A DNA stretch of 64,000 nucleotides from Amycolatopsis thailandensis. GTDB lineage: Bacteria > Actinomycetota > Actinomycetes > Mycobacteriales > Pseudonocardiaceae. The DNA lies in the NCBI RefSeq assembly GCF_002234405.1, contig NZ_NMQT01000024.1, positions 22,778-86,777 of the forward strand, given 5' to 3'. Positions 41,038-49,258 of the stretch are shown piece after piece; the stretch's first letter is position 1; the number at the start of each line of letters is the position of its first letter. Both the position numbers and the translations under genes were made by a program. Under the pieces are notes generated by a model. The model ran no database searches, had not been told where the DNA came from, and was given only the letters and a program-made list of their open reading frames with translations.

Positions 41038-42285
41038 ATGAACGCGACAGCCACTACCGAAGAAGACACACGCCCCTTCGCCTGGTTCCGCACGCTCGGT
41101 TCGCGAGGCCGACGGGCCTTCGTCGGCGCGTTCGGCGGGTACGGGCTCGACTCGTTCGACTACCAGACCTTGCCGCTGGGTCTGGCCGCGATCACCGCCT
41201 ACTACGGCCTTTCCGGTGGTGAAGCGGGCCTGCTCGGCACGACGACGCTGGTGGTCTCGGCGATCGGCGGCATCGGCGCGGGCGTCCTGGCCGACCGCAT
41301 CGGCCGCGTGCGCACCCTCCAGATCACCATCGCGATGTACACGGTCTTCACCGTGCTCTGCGGGTTCGCGCCGAACTTCGAGACGCTCCTGATCTTCCGC
41401 GCCTTGCAGGGTCTCGGTTTCGGTGGCGAGTGGGCCGCCGGCGCCGCGCTGGTGGCCGAGTACTCGCAGGCGAAGTACCGCGGCCGCACGGTCGCCTTCG
41501 TGCAGAGCGCGTGGGCGGTCGGCTGGGCACTGTCGGTCGTCGTCTACACGGTGGTGTTCAGCCTGTTCAGCCCGGACATCGCGTGGCGCGTCATGTTCTG
41601 GACCGGCGTCATCCCGGCGCTGCTGGTGCTGTGGGTCCGCCGCAACGTCCAGGACGCGCCCGTCGCGCAAGCGGCACGGGCCACCAAGAAGGAACGCGGT
41701 TCGCTGGCGGGCATCTTCAAGCCGGATCTGCTGCGCACGACGTTCTTCGCCGCGCTGCTCGCCACCGGCGTCCAGGGTGGCTACTACACGCTCGCGACCT
41801 GGCTGCCGAGCTACCTCAAGACCACTCGCGGCCTCACCGTCATCGGGACCGGCGGCTACCTCGCGTTCCTGATCTCGGGCGCCTTCATCGGCTACATCAC
41901 CGGCGGCTATCTCACGGACATCTTGGGCCGCAAGAAAACCTTCCTGTTGTTCTCGGTGCTGTCCGCCGGACTCATCGTCGCCTACACGCAGATCCCGGCG
42001 GGCGCGAACACGCTCGTGCTGTTCCTCGGCTTCCCGCTCGGGTTCTCGATGTCCGCGATCTTCAGCGGGTTCGGCGCGTTCCTCGCCGAGCTGTACCCGT
42101 CGGCGCTGCGCGGAACCGGGCAGGGCTTCACCTACAACCTCGGCCGGGCCATCGGCGCGACCTTCCCCGCCGTGGTCGGTTTCCTCGGCGCGGGTGGCGC
42201 GATGGTGTTCGGCGCGGTCGGTTACGGCATCGCCGTGCTGGCGCTGCTCGGCCTGCCCGAGACTCGCGGCCGCGAACTTCTGTGA
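41038..42285 (+). CDS. MFS transporter, first gene of the 5-oxoproline operon
   Basis: This is a 415-residue, 12-helix major facilitator of the aromatic/organic acid:proton symporter-like type. The loop 2-3 motif is [10 protein letters not shown] near 81-90, the helix-4 region has [20 protein letters not shown], and the repeat motif is [24 protein letters not shown] residues near helix 1 fit acid carriers. TGGAGGCGCCG precedes the ATG at 41038. The operon suggests that it imports 5-oxoproline or a related compound; this is inferred from context. Confidence 0.9.
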   Translation: MNATATTEEDTRPFAWFRTLGSRGRRAFVGAFGGYGLDSFDYQTLPLGLAAITAYYGLSGGEAGLLGTTTLVVSAIGGIGAGVLADRIGRVRTLQITIAMYTVFTVLCGFAPNFETLLIFRALQGLGFGGEWAAGAALVAEYSQAKYRGRTVAFVQSAWAVGWALSVVVYTVVFSLFSPDIAWRVMFWTGVIPALLVLWVRRNVQDAPVAQAARATKKERGSLAGIFKPDLLRTTFFAALLATGVQGGYYTLATWLPSYLKTTRGLTVIGTGGYLAFLISGAFIGYITGGYLTDILGRKKTFLLFSVLSAGLIVAYTQIPAGANTLVLFLGFPLGFSMSAIFSGFGAFLAELYPSALRGTGQGFTYNLGRAIGATFPAVVGFLGAGGAMVFGAVGYGIAVLALLGLPETRGRELL

Positions 42286-42311
42286 CGACAATCGGAGGAG
42301 GAGGCACCGCG

Positions 42312-43106
42312 ATGACCACTTTCGACGAACCGGCGACGTTGTCCCCCGCCGAGGCCCGCGCCCTGTTCCGCGCGGGCACGGCCCGCCCGACCACCGGCTG
42401 GGCGAACGGCTTCACCCAGACCAACCTGATCGCCGTCCCCGAAGCCTGGGCCTACGACGTCCTGCTGTTCTGCCAGCGGAACCCGCAGCCCTGCCCGGTG
42501 CTCGACGTCAGCGATCCCGGCGACCCGTCGACAGCGTTGGCGCCCGGCGCGGACCTGCGCACCGACCTGCCGCGCTACCGCGTCTGGCAGAACGGCGCGC
42601 TGTCCGGCGAGGTCCCGGACGCGAGCGGGTTGTGGCGCAGCGACATGGTCGCGTTCTCGATCGGGTGCAGCTTCACCTTCGAAGCGGCGCTGGCCGCGGA
42701 AGGCATCCCGCTGCGGCACGTCGACCAGGGCCGCAACGTGGCGATGTACGTGACGAATCGCGAATGCGTCCCGGCCGGGCGGCTGCACGGGCCGATGGTG
42801 GTCTCGATGCGGCAGATCCCCGAATGCCGCATCGACGACGCCGTGCGCGTCACCCGCGGGATGCCCGCCGTGCACGGCGCTCCCGTGCACATCGGCGACC
42901 CCGCCGCGCTCGGCATCACCGATCTCGGCAAGCCCGATTTCGGCGACCCGGTCGACGCGAAACCCGGTGACATACCGGTGTTCTGGGCGTGCGGCGTGAC
43001 CCCGCAGGCGGCGCTGATGGCCTCGCGGCCCCCGTTCGCGATCACGCACGCGCCGGGCTACATGTTCGTGACCGACAAACTCGACAGTGAGTTCAGGGTG
43101 GCCTGA
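42312..43106 (+). CDS. DUF1445 putative hydro-lyase
   Basis: The 264-residue protein matches the DUF1445 family: [20 protein letters not shown] at the start, [20 protein letters not shown] near 117-136 and the later [13 protein letters not shown] block. It ends with [16 protein letters not shown]. Members are annotated as hydro-lyases, and a related domain forms the N-terminal part of vertebrate D-glutamate cyclase, which interconverts D-glutamate and 5-oxo-D-proline. That fits an operon for 5-oxoproline use. GGAGGAGGCACCGCG precedes the ATG. Its stop touches the pxpA start. Confidence 0.9.
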   Translation: MTTFDEPATLSPAEARALFRAGTARPTTGWANGFTQTNLIAVPEAWAYDVLLFCQRNPQPCPVLDVSDPGDPSTALAPGADLRTDLPRYRVWQNGALSGEVPDASGLWRSDMVAFSIGCSFTFEAALAAEGIPLRHVDQGRNVAMYVTNRECVPAGRLHGPMVVSMRQIPECRIDDAVRVTRGMPAVHGAPVHIGDPAALGITDLGKPDFGDPVDAKPGDIPVFWACGVTPQAALMASRPPFAITHAPGYMFVTDKLDSEFRVA

Positions 43107-43864
43107 TGGACCTCAACAGTGACCTCGGTGAAGGTTTCGGCGCCTGGAAAATGGGCGACGACGACGCCATGCTCGACATCGTCACCAGCGCGAACGTCGC
43201 GTGCGGCTTCCACGCCGGTGACCCGTCGGTGATGCGGCGGGTCACCGAACGCGCGGCGGAACGGGGTGTCGTCATCGGCGCCCACGTCGCCTACCGCGAT
43301 CTGGCCGGCTTCGGGCGGCGGGCGATGGACGTCGCCCCCGCCGACCTCGCCGACGACGTGCTCTACCAGATCGGCGCGCTCGACGCGTTCGCCCGCGCGG
43401 CGGGCTCACGGGTGCGGTACGTCAAACCGCACGGGGCGCTGTACAACACGGCCGCGGTGGATCCGGAGCAGGCGGGCGCGGTGGTCGAGGCGATCCGGCG
43501 GTTCCATCCCGGGCTCGCACTGCTGTGCCCGCCGGGGTCGGAAATGGCCGGGCAAGCCGAAAAGGCCGGTTTGCCCGCGTACGCCGAGGCTTTCGCGGAC
43601 CGCGCGTACACGCCGGAAGGCCTTCTGGTCTCCCGGAAACTGCCGGGCGCCGTCCTCCACGACGCCGACGAGGTGGCCGAAAGGGCGGTCGCGATGGCGG
43701 CCACCGGCAAGGTCGTCGCCGTCGACGGAACCGAGCTGGCCCTTCGGCCACATTCGCTCTGCGTCCACGGCGACACACCCGGCGCGGTCGAACTGGCGCG
43801 ACGGATCCGCGCGGGGCTCGGCGCGTCCGGTGTCCACATCGGATCCTTCCTGGAGGCCGCGTGA
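43106..43864 (+). CDS. pxpA: 5-oxoprolinase subunit A (LamB/YcsF family)
   Basis: This 252-residue protein is the LamB/YcsF component of ATP-dependent 5-oxoprolinase PxpABC, which opens 5-oxo-L-proline to glutamate. Family signatures are [29 protein letters not shown] and [19 protein letters not shown], with VKPHGALYN near 110. [17 protein letters not shown] comes near the end. The acidic and histidine residues of the metal-like active site are present. The ATG overlaps the preceding stop by one base (TGATG), and the gene overlaps pxpB by four bases. Confidence 0.96.
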   Translation: MDLNSDLGEGFGAWKMGDDDAMLDIVTSANVACGFHAGDPSVMRRVTERAAERGVVIGAHVAYRDLAGFGRRAMDVAPADLADDVLYQIGALDAFARAAGSRVRYVKPHGALYNTAAVDPEQAGAVVEAIRRFHPGLALLCPPGSEMAGQAEKAGLPAYAEAFADRAYTPEGLLVSRKLPGAVLHDADEVAERAVAMAATGKVVAVDGTELALRPHSLCVHGDTPGAVELARRIRAGLGASGVHIGSFLEAA

Positions 43865-44469
43865 CGCGGGTGCTGCCCTACGGGGCGCGGGCGGCCATGG
43901 TCGACTTCGACGACCCGTCGGAGGTGCTCGGCCTGCACGCGTCCCTGGTGCAGGACCCGCCGGACGGCGTCGTCGAGCTGGTCCCGGCCGCGCGGACCCT
44001 GCTCATCCGGTTCGACCCGGGCCGGACCCACCACGACCGGCTCGCCTGCGACGTCCTCGATCGGTCCACAGTGGACGTCACACCGCGCGAGGCCGCCGAG
44101 ATCGTCGTACCGGTGCGCTACGACGGCCCGGACCTGGCCGACGTCGCGGCGGCCACCGGCATGTCGGCCGAAGCCGTCGTCCGGCGCCACGAAGACGGGA
44201 CGTACGTGTCGGCGTTCTGCGGCTTCGCCCCGGGTTTCGCCTACCTGACCGGACTCGACCCCGCCCTGCACCTGCCGCGCCGGACGAGCCCGCGCACCCG
44301 GGTGCCCGCCGGTTCGGTCGCGATCGCGGGCGAGTACACGGCGGTGTACCCGAACGCTTCACCCGGCGGCTGGCAGCTGATCGGGCGGACCACGCTGCCG
44401 GTGTGGGACGTCGAACGGGAACCGCCGAACCTGCTGGCGCCGGGTACGCGGATCCGGTTCACTTCATGA
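43861..44469 (+). CDS. pxpB: 5-oxoprolinase subunit B
   Basis: The 202-residue protein corresponds to PxpB (KipI-type, cyclophilin-like allophanate hydrolase subunit 1 domain). The diagnostic stretch is [20 protein letters not shown], then [19 protein letters not shown], then [20 protein letters not shown]. It forms a complex with PxpC. The GTG start at 43861 overlaps the pxpA stop and the stop overlaps pxpC. The family average length is similar, with no truncation. Confidence 0.95.
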   Translation: MTRVLPYGARAAMVDFDDPSEVLGLHASLVQDPPDGVVELVPAARTLLIRFDPGRTHHDRLACDVLDRSTVDVTPREAAEIVVPVRYDGPDLADVAAATGMSAEAVVRRHEDGTYVSAFCGFAPGFAYLTGLDPALHLPRRTSPRTRVPAGSVAIAGEYTAVYPNASPGGWQLIGRTTLPVWDVEREPPNLLAPGTRIRFTS

Positions 44470-45323
44470 CCGCGAAGATCGAAGTGGTCCGGCCCGGGGT
44501 CTTCGCCACCGTGCAGGATCTCGGCCGGCCCGGTCTGGCCGCGATCGGCATCGGCCGGTCCGGTGCCGCCGATCGCGGTTCGCTGCGGCTGGCGAACCGA
44601 CTGGTCGGGAACCCCGAAGGCCACGCCGCCCTGGAATGCGTGCTGGGCGGCCTCGTCCTGCGGTTCTCGGCCCCCGCGACCGTCGCCGTCACCGGTGCGC
44701 CGTGCTCCATCACCGTCGGGACGCGGGCCGCCGGCCCCGACTCGCCGATCTCGGTGAGCCCGGGTGACGAACTCGTCCTCGGCATGGCCGCTCAAGGTTT
44801 GCGGTGCTATGTCGCGGTGCGTGGCGGCATCGACGTCCCTCCCGTGCTCGGTGCCCGGGCGACGGACACCCTCGGCAAACTCGGCCCGCCCGCGCTCTCG
44901 GCGGGGATGACCTTGCAGGTCGGGCAAGACGTGCTGGCCCATCCCGGCGTGGATCTCGCTCCTCGCGCCCCGCTGCCGGACGTGCCGACTCTGCGGGTCA
45001 CTCCCGGTCCTCGGGTTCCTTGGTTCGTTCCAGGCGCACTGTCCACTTTGGTCTCCTCCGGTTACGTCGCCACCGCCGATGTCGATCGGGTGGGCGTACG
45101 CCTCTCGGGTGCGGCGCTTTCGCGGGCGAGGGACGGCGAGTTGCCGCCCGAGGCCGCCGTGCCGGGTGCTTTGCAGGTTCCTCCTTCGGGGCAGCCGATC
45201 CTGTTCCTCGCCGACCATCCGGTGACCGGGGGCTATCCGGTGATCGCGGTGGTCGAGGAAGCGGATCTGGATCTGGCCGCTCAGGTGCGGCCGGGGCAAC
45301 GGGTGCGGTTCCGGCTCGCTTGA
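44466..45323 (+). CDS. pxpC: 5-oxoprolinase subunit C
   Basis: The 285-residue protein corresponds to PxpC (KipA-type, allophanate hydrolase subunit 2 domain). The N-terminal VVRPGVFATVQDLGRPGLAA is the family start, followed by SGAADRGSLRLANRLVGN and CYVAVRGGIDVPPVLGARAT. LSSGYVATADVDRVGVRLSG-like and DHPVTGGYPVIAVV follow. It is the last gene of the operon; two large inverted repeats follow the stop. Confidence 0.95.
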   Translation: MTAKIEVVRPGVFATVQDLGRPGLAAIGIGRSGAADRGSLRLANRLVGNPEGHAALECVLGGLVLRFSAPATVAVTGAPCSITVGTRAAGPDSPISVSPGDELVLGMAAQGLRCYVAVRGGIDVPPVLGARATDTLGKLGPPALSAGMTLQVGQDVLAHPGVDLAPRAPLPDVPTLRVTPGPRVPWFVPGALSTLVSSGYVATADVDRVGVRLSGAALSRARDGELPPEAAVPGALQVPPSGQPILFLADHPVTGGYPVIAVVEEADLDLAAQVRPGQRVRFRLA

Positions 45324-45385
45324 CGACGCTTCGTCCGGCGTAGGCCGGTCTCGCGGGAATACTGTTCCGCCCCAGTGCCGGCAGG

Positions 45386-45440
45386 TGTCGCGAAAGCCAC
45401 TTTCGAGACGTCTGATGTCCCGAAAGTGGCTTTCGCGACA
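45386..45440. terminator. Inverted repeat after pxpC, GTGGCTTTCG family
   Basis: Perfect 20-base arms (45386-45405 and 45421-45440) flank a 15-base loop between convergent pxpC and alkB-like genes. Much of the sequence is shared with 14547-14595. Confidence 0.7.
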
Positions 45441-45473
45441 TCGGAGGCCGGAGGCCCCCAAAACTCGCGAGAG

Positions 45474-45530
45474 GTGTTGTGAAAGTCGCTTTCACAACCT
45501 TCAACGTTGCGAAAGCGACTTTCGCAACAC
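45474..45530. terminator. Second inverted repeat between pxpC and the AlkB gene
   Basis: Arms of 25 bases (45474-45498 and 45506-45530) with two mismatches surround CTTCAAC. Each arm is itself a small palindrome (GTTGCGAAAGCGACTTTCGC type). It may end transcription of the AlkB gene from the other side. Confidence 0.65.
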
Positions 45531-45590
45531 TGCCCATCGGGCCATCCACGCACACCCGAACCCCGGCGCTAACGCGAACGCAGCAGAACC

Positions 45591-46226
45591 TCAAGAAGAC
45601 GAAGGAAGACCCGAAACCCGCAGAGTGATGTTCAACCGCCCCGCCAACCCCAACCCGGGATCAGCGGTCCCCGGCAACACCCGCGGCACCCCGTGGAAAG
45701 CCAGCCGTGACTGTCCGCCGAACACGAACAGATCCCCCGAACGCAGATCCACGTCCGTGTAAGGCCGCCCGCGATCCGACGTGTTCCCGAACCGGAAGAC
45801 GCACGCGTCCCCCAGGCTCAGCGAGACGACGGGCTCCAGCGAGGCCTCGTCCTTGTCCTGGTGCATCCCCATCTTCGCGGCGGAGTCGTAGAAGTTCACC
45901 AGCGCGATGTCCGGCGCGTAAACCGAAGAAGGCCCGTAGGCGGAAGCAACGGCCCGCTGACCGAGATCGCCCAGCCACGAAGGAAACGGGAGCACCGGCG
46001 AGCCGTCTTCGGTCACCTTCGAGTACCGGTACGGGTGCCAGTGCCAGCCGAGGCAGACCGTCCGCACCGACATGACACCGCCGTTCGGCAGCCGCGTCTG
46101 CCGATAGCCACGCCAACCGCGGCAGGCTTCGACCAGACGGCGTTGCTCGTCGAGGTCGAGCCAGTCGGGCACATGCACGGCACCGGGCGCGACTTCGGCG
46201 CGCGGGCGAGGGATCAGCGCGTCCAC
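45591..46226 (-). CDS. AlkB family Fe(II)/2-oxoglutarate-dependent dioxygenase
   Basis: This is a 211-residue oxygenase of the AlkB type, which removes methyl groups from alkylated nucleic acid bases. The HxD iron motif is in MGMHQDKDEASLEPVVSLSL near 119-138, preceded by NFYDSAAK. The distal histidine is in LAFHGVPRVLPG and the 2-oxoglutarate-binding arginines in RLNITLRV. The substrate-binding lid includes YRQTRLPNGGVMSVRTVCLG. The start is the GTG at 46226. A small reading frame overlaps its start upstream. Alkylation repair or RNA demethylation is expected. Confidence 0.92.
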   Translation of the reverse strand: MDALIPRPRAEVAPGAVHVPDWLDLDEQRRLVEACRGWRGYRQTRLPNGGVMSVRTVCLGWHWHPYRYSKVTEDGSPVLPFPSWLGDLGQRAVASAYGPSSVYAPDIALVNFYDSAAKMGMHQDKDEASLEPVVSLSLGDACVFRFGNTSDRGRPYTDVDLRSGDLFVFGGQSRLAFHGVPRVLPGTADPGLGLAGRLNITLRVSGLPSSS

Positions 46227-46351
46227 GGGTCGAGTTTGCCAGGGCGCGCGCCGATGATCCGGTGGCCCCGCACCAGGACACCGGCCACGGCGAACCGTCG
46301 CAGCACCCGCTGGACGAGACGCGGGCGAGACGGGGCATCCCTGACTGTCAC
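46214..46351 (-). CDS. Possible 45-residue protein upstream of the AlkB gene
   Basis: A GTG at 46351 with GGAAGG upstream opens a 45-codon frame encoding a very basic peptide (MTVRDAPSRPRLVQRVLRRF through GHRIIGARPGKLDPWTR). It overlaps the AlkB start by 13 bases, so it could be translationally coupled. I recognise no family. The frame stays open further upstream with a CTRCGQ segment but no good start, so it could also be the remnant of a longer gene. Confidence 0.3.
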   Translation of the reverse strand: MTVRDAPSRPRLVQRVLRRFAVAGVLVRGHRIIGARPGKLDPWTR

Positions 46352-46437
46352 AGCGAAGAAACCTTCCACAACCCGACGCGAGAAACCACCTTTCGGATTA
46401 GGCCGATCGGCGGGTTGACCGCAACGCGTACACCCGG

Positions 46438-47496
46438 TTACCGCGCGAATTCGACCACCGTCACCCCGGCTTGCGCCGGTACAGGGTCGTTCATCGCCGC
46501 GAGCACCGCGGGGACGTCGTCGAGGCCGACCCGCTTGCCGATCATGGCCTCCAGGTCGATTCCAGCCGTCTCCACCACCCGCAGCATCTCGGGGTACTCG
46601 TGCGCTTGCAGTCCGTGGATGCCGACGATCTCCAGTTCCCCGCCGATCACCCGGTGCATCGGGATCGGCGCGATGCCCTGCGCGGGCGGCATCAGCCCGG
46701 CCTGGACGTGCCGTCCGCGCTTCCGGAGGCTGCCGATCGAGGCCGCGCAGGTGCTCGGCGAGCCGAGACAGTCGAGGGACACGTGCGCGCCGCCGCCGGT
46801 CAGCTCCCGGACCTGAAGAGCGACGGCCTCGTGGCCTTCGAACCCGGACGGATCGACGGCCGACACCGCCCCCATCCGCGAGGCCAGAGCCCTGGCCTGC
46901 GGCGACGGATCGACGGCGACGACAGAAGCACCGGCCGCGACGGCCAGCAGGATCGCCGAGACGCCGACACCGCCACAGCCGTAGACCGCGACCCACTGAC
47001 CGGGCCGGACCCCGCCTTGGCGCAGCACCGCCCGGAACGCCGTCCCGAACCGGCAGCCCAGCGCCGCCGCCTCGGCCGAGGACAGCGAGTCCGGCAGCGC
47101 CACGAGGTTGACCTCGGCGTTTTCGAGCGCGACGTACTCGGCGAACGAGCCCCAGTGCGTCGCGCCCGGCTGGAACTCGCGGTCGCAGATCTGCTGGTCA
47201 CCGGCCGCGCACTGGGCACAGGTGCCGCAGGCGCAGACGAACGGCACCGTCACCCTGTCGCCCACCGACCAGCCGCGGACGCCCTCGCCGAGCGACGAGA
47301 TCCGGCCGGCGAGCTCGTGCCCGGCGACGTGCGGCAGCTTCACCGACGCGTCGTGGCCCTGCCAGGAGTGCCAGTCGCTGCGGCACACCCCGGTCGCCTC
47401 GACGGCGATCACCACCCCGCCCGGCGGCGCCGACGGATCCGGCACCTCGCGTACCTCGGGCAGCACCCCGAACTCCTCGAAGACGACCGCCCGCAA
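46438..47496 (-). CDS. Zinc-dependent alcohol dehydrogenase
   Basis: This is a 352-residue medium-chain dehydrogenase. The catalytic zinc ligands are in GVCRSDWHSW and HVAGHELAGRI. The structural zinc set is CACGTCAQCAAGDQQIC near 87-103, and the Rossmann motif GCGGVGVSAILLAVAAG is near 168. The domain order and length are standard. The TTG at 47496 is the best start because GGAG lies upstream and LRAVVFEEFG is the usual opening; frames starting further up overlap the XRE gene. The substrate cannot be told. It follows the XRE-type gene by 11 bases on the same strand. Confidence 0.9.
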   Translation of the reverse strand: MRAVVFEEFGVLPEVREVPDPSAPPGGVVIAVEATGVCRSDWHSWQGHDASVKLPHVAGHELAGRISSLGEGVRGWSVGDRVTVPFVCACGTCAQCAAGDQQICDREFQPGATHWGSFAEYVALENAEVNLVALPDSLSSAEAAALGCRFGTAFRAVLRQGGVRPGQWVAVYGCGGVGVSAILLAVAAGASVVAVDPSPQARALASRMGAVSAVDPSGFEGHEAVALQVRELTGGGAHVSLDCLGSPSTCAASIGSLRKRGRHVQAGLMPPAQGIAPIPMHRVIGGELEIVGIHGLQAHEYPEMLRVVETAGIDLEAMIGKRVGLDDVPAVLAAMNDPVPAQAGVTVVEFAR

Positions 47497-47507
47497 CCCT
47501 CGCTCCT

Positions 47508-47894
47508 CTACGTTCCCGTGTCCCGGCCCCGCTGCGTCACCAGCCCCTCGCCGGGCACCGTACACCGGGCCGCACGTCCGCGTGGCGGCCCGAGAAGCCG
47601 GGACAGGGACTCCGGCGGCACCCCGAGGATCTCTTCGAGATTCTTGAGCACCAGCAGGGATTCCGGCCGTTCGGGACGGCAGCGGCCGGACTGCCAATGG
47701 CTCAGCGTCGCGAGACTGACCGAGCACCCCCGCCCTCGCAGCCGGTACCGGATCCGGTCGAGACCGAGACCCCTCGCCCTGATCGCGGCTCTGAGGGCGT
47801 CCGCGAACGGCCCGGTCTCCAGCAGCCGCCTGAGTTCACGTCCTTCCGCCACCCCCCGGTCGATGGTGTGTGTCCGCTGACCGGTCATTGTCAT
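47508..47894 (-). CDS. XRE-family helix-turn-helix protein, short
   Basis: This 128-residue DNA-binding protein has a helix-turn-helix at about 35-100: FADALRAAIRARGLGLDRIR, then CSVSLATLSHWQSGRCRPER, then ESLLVLKNLEEILGVPPESL. Similar N-terminal segments in actinomycetes head longer regulators, whereas here the protein stops soon after the domain. ATGs at 47894 and 47888 are both possible starts. It lies 11 bases before the alcohol dehydrogenase gene and may regulate it. Confidence 0.75.
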   Translation of the reverse strand: MTMTGQRTHTIDRGVAEGRELRRLLETGPFADALRAAIRARGLGLDRIRYRLRGRGCSVSLATLSHWQSGRCRPERPESLLVLKNLEEILGVPPESLSRLLGPPRGRAARCTVPGEGLVTQRGRDTGT

Positions 47895-48062
47895 CGCCTT
47901 CGCACGCTCGCTTAGCCACCCGGAATAGCGCAGCCTAGGCGTGGGGACACATGATCGGAAGGGCCTTAGATCACCTATCCGCACGGCATGTGGGTGACGT
48001 CCACGGAATCCGAATTATGCAGAGACGTAGGGAAAATTCCCACCGCGGACGCCGCCCGATAA

Positions 48063-48079
48063 GTGTCCACAGTGGACAC
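48063..48079. repeat. Perfect 17-base palindrome
   Basis: GTGTCCAC and GTGGACAC flank a single A downstream of the DtxR-type gene. It contains the GTCCACNGTGGAC element that recurs inside coding sequences elsewhere in this window. It may act as a protein site or a weak terminator. Confidence 0.6.
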
Positions 48080-48084
48080 CGAGG

Positions 48085-48768
48085 TCAGCGCAGCGCGACC
48101 GAAAGCGCCTGCGCGATCTCCTTGCCGATCGCGTGCGTCGCCGCGTCCGGCGGCGAGCCGACCTTGACCACCATCGGGCCGCCGAACGGCTGGCGCTCGA
48201 CGACCTCGATCCGCTCGCCGAGGCCGATCGAATGCTCGGTCAGGTAGCGCAAGAGTTCCGGGTCGGTGTCCCAGACCCGGACGATCTCGCCGACCGCGCC
48301 GGGCGGGAGGTCGTCGAGGATGCGCATCGGCATCTCCTCGACGCTGCCGTCGGGGGCGGGGATCGGGTCGCCGTGCGGGTCGCGGACCGGGTTGCCGAGT
48401 TTCGCCGCGATCCGTTCGACGAGCCTGTCCGACACCGCGTGTTCGAGCGCGTCGGCTTCGGCGTGCACCTCGTCCCAGGTGTAGCCGAGTTCGGACACCA
48501 GGTACGTCTCGATCAGCCGGTGACGGCGGAGCACCGAACGGGCGAGCTGCCTGCCTTCGGTGGTCAGTTCGATCCCGCGGTACGGGACGTGCGCGACCAG
48601 CCCCAGCTGCGACAGCTTGGTGACCATGCCGGACGCCGAGGACGGGCTGACCTCCAGCCGTCCGGCCAGCGACGTGTTGGTGACGGCCTCGCCGCGTTCC
48701 ACCAGCCCGTAGATCACCCGGACGTAGTCCTCCACCGACGACGACCTGCGGTTCGCCCCTTCACCCAT
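48085..48768 (-). CDS. DtxR/MntR-type metal-dependent regulator
   Basis: This is a 227-residue regulator. The winged helix is at 8-70 (VEDYVRVIYGLVERGEAVTN, GRLEVSPSSASGMVTKLSQL), the dimerisation and metal-binding domain is at about 75-145 (RRHRLIETYLVSELGYTWDE, VHAEADALEHAVSDRL), and a C-terminal SH3-like/FeoA domain covers 150-227. The histidine/glutamate/aspartate metal ligands of DtxR-family proteins are in place. It is closer in length to DtxR/IdeR than to MntR; iron or manganese response cannot be decided. TAAACT lies seven bases before ATG 48768, indicating a leaderless message. Confidence 0.92.
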   Translation of the reverse strand: MGEGANRRSSSVEDYVRVIYGLVERGEAVTNTSLAGRLEVSPSSASGMVTKLSQLGLVAHVPYRGIELTTEGRQLARSVLRRHRLIETYLVSELGYTWDEVHAEADALEHAVSDRLVERIAAKLGNPVRDPHGDPIPAPDGSVEEMPMRILDDLPPGAVGEIVRVWDTDPELLRYLTEHSIGLGERIEVVERQPFGGPMVVKVGSPPDAATHAIGKEIAQALSVALR

Positions 48769-48803
48769 GGGTGCGAGTTTACGGCTTGCCGCTTGGCCGC
48801 GGC

Positions 48804-49253
48804 TCACCCAGCGTGCGGTCGCCAGCGGTACCGGATCCAGCCGGGGACGGGGTCGGCGCCGAGCTGGGCGTAGAACGCCTCACCCTTCTCGTTGCCCTCC
48901 TGCATGTCCCATTCGACCCGGCCCGGGGTCCGCGCGCTCAGCTCGCCGAGCAGCTCCCGGCCGAGGCCGAAGCGCCGGTGCTCCGGGCGCACGAAGAGGT
49001 CGTCGAGCCAGATCCCCGGCCGGGCCTCCCAGGTGGAGAAGTTCCAGCTGCAGAAGGCGAAGCCCGCGACCTCGCCCGGCTCGTCCGGGGGTGTGGCGAG
49101 CAGCACCCACGCCTTCGGATCGGGTCCGAAGAGGAATCCGGCCATCTCCCGGCGGTCCAGCTTCAGATCGTGTTTGTCCTCGTAGACCGCGTGCTCCTCG
49201 ATGAGCGCGCAGATCTCCTCGATGTCGCCCGCGACGGCGTCCCGTACCGGCAT
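48804..49253 (-). CDS. GNAT family N-acetyltransferase
   Basis: This is a 149-residue GCN5-related acetyltransferase. The N-terminal VRDAVAGDIEEICALIEEHA, the central strand VAGFAFCSWNFSTW, the acceptor-binding WLDDLFVRPEHRRFGLGREL (with the acetyl-CoA pyrophosphate loop R-x-x-G-x-G) and AFYAQLGADPVPGW show the fold. The arrangement resembles diamine/spermidine N-acetyltransferases. It lies six bases downstream of the amidohydrolase gene on the same strand, so the two form an operon. Confidence 0.92.
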   Translation of the reverse strand: MPVRDAVAGDIEEICALIEEHAVYEDKHDLKLDRREMAGFLFGPDPKAWVLLATPPDEPGEVAGFAFCSWNFSTWEARPGIWLDDLFVRPEHRRFGLGRELLGELSARTPGRVEWDMQEGNEKGEAFYAQLGADPVPGWIRYRWRPHAG

Positions 49254-49258
49254 CAGTC

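Noticed and set aside
46214..46996. A long reverse frame overlapping the alcohol dehydrogenase start to the AlkB gene
   Set aside because: Most of it is a shadow of the dehydrogenase gene; only the last 45 codons have a plausible start, and these are listed with low confidence.
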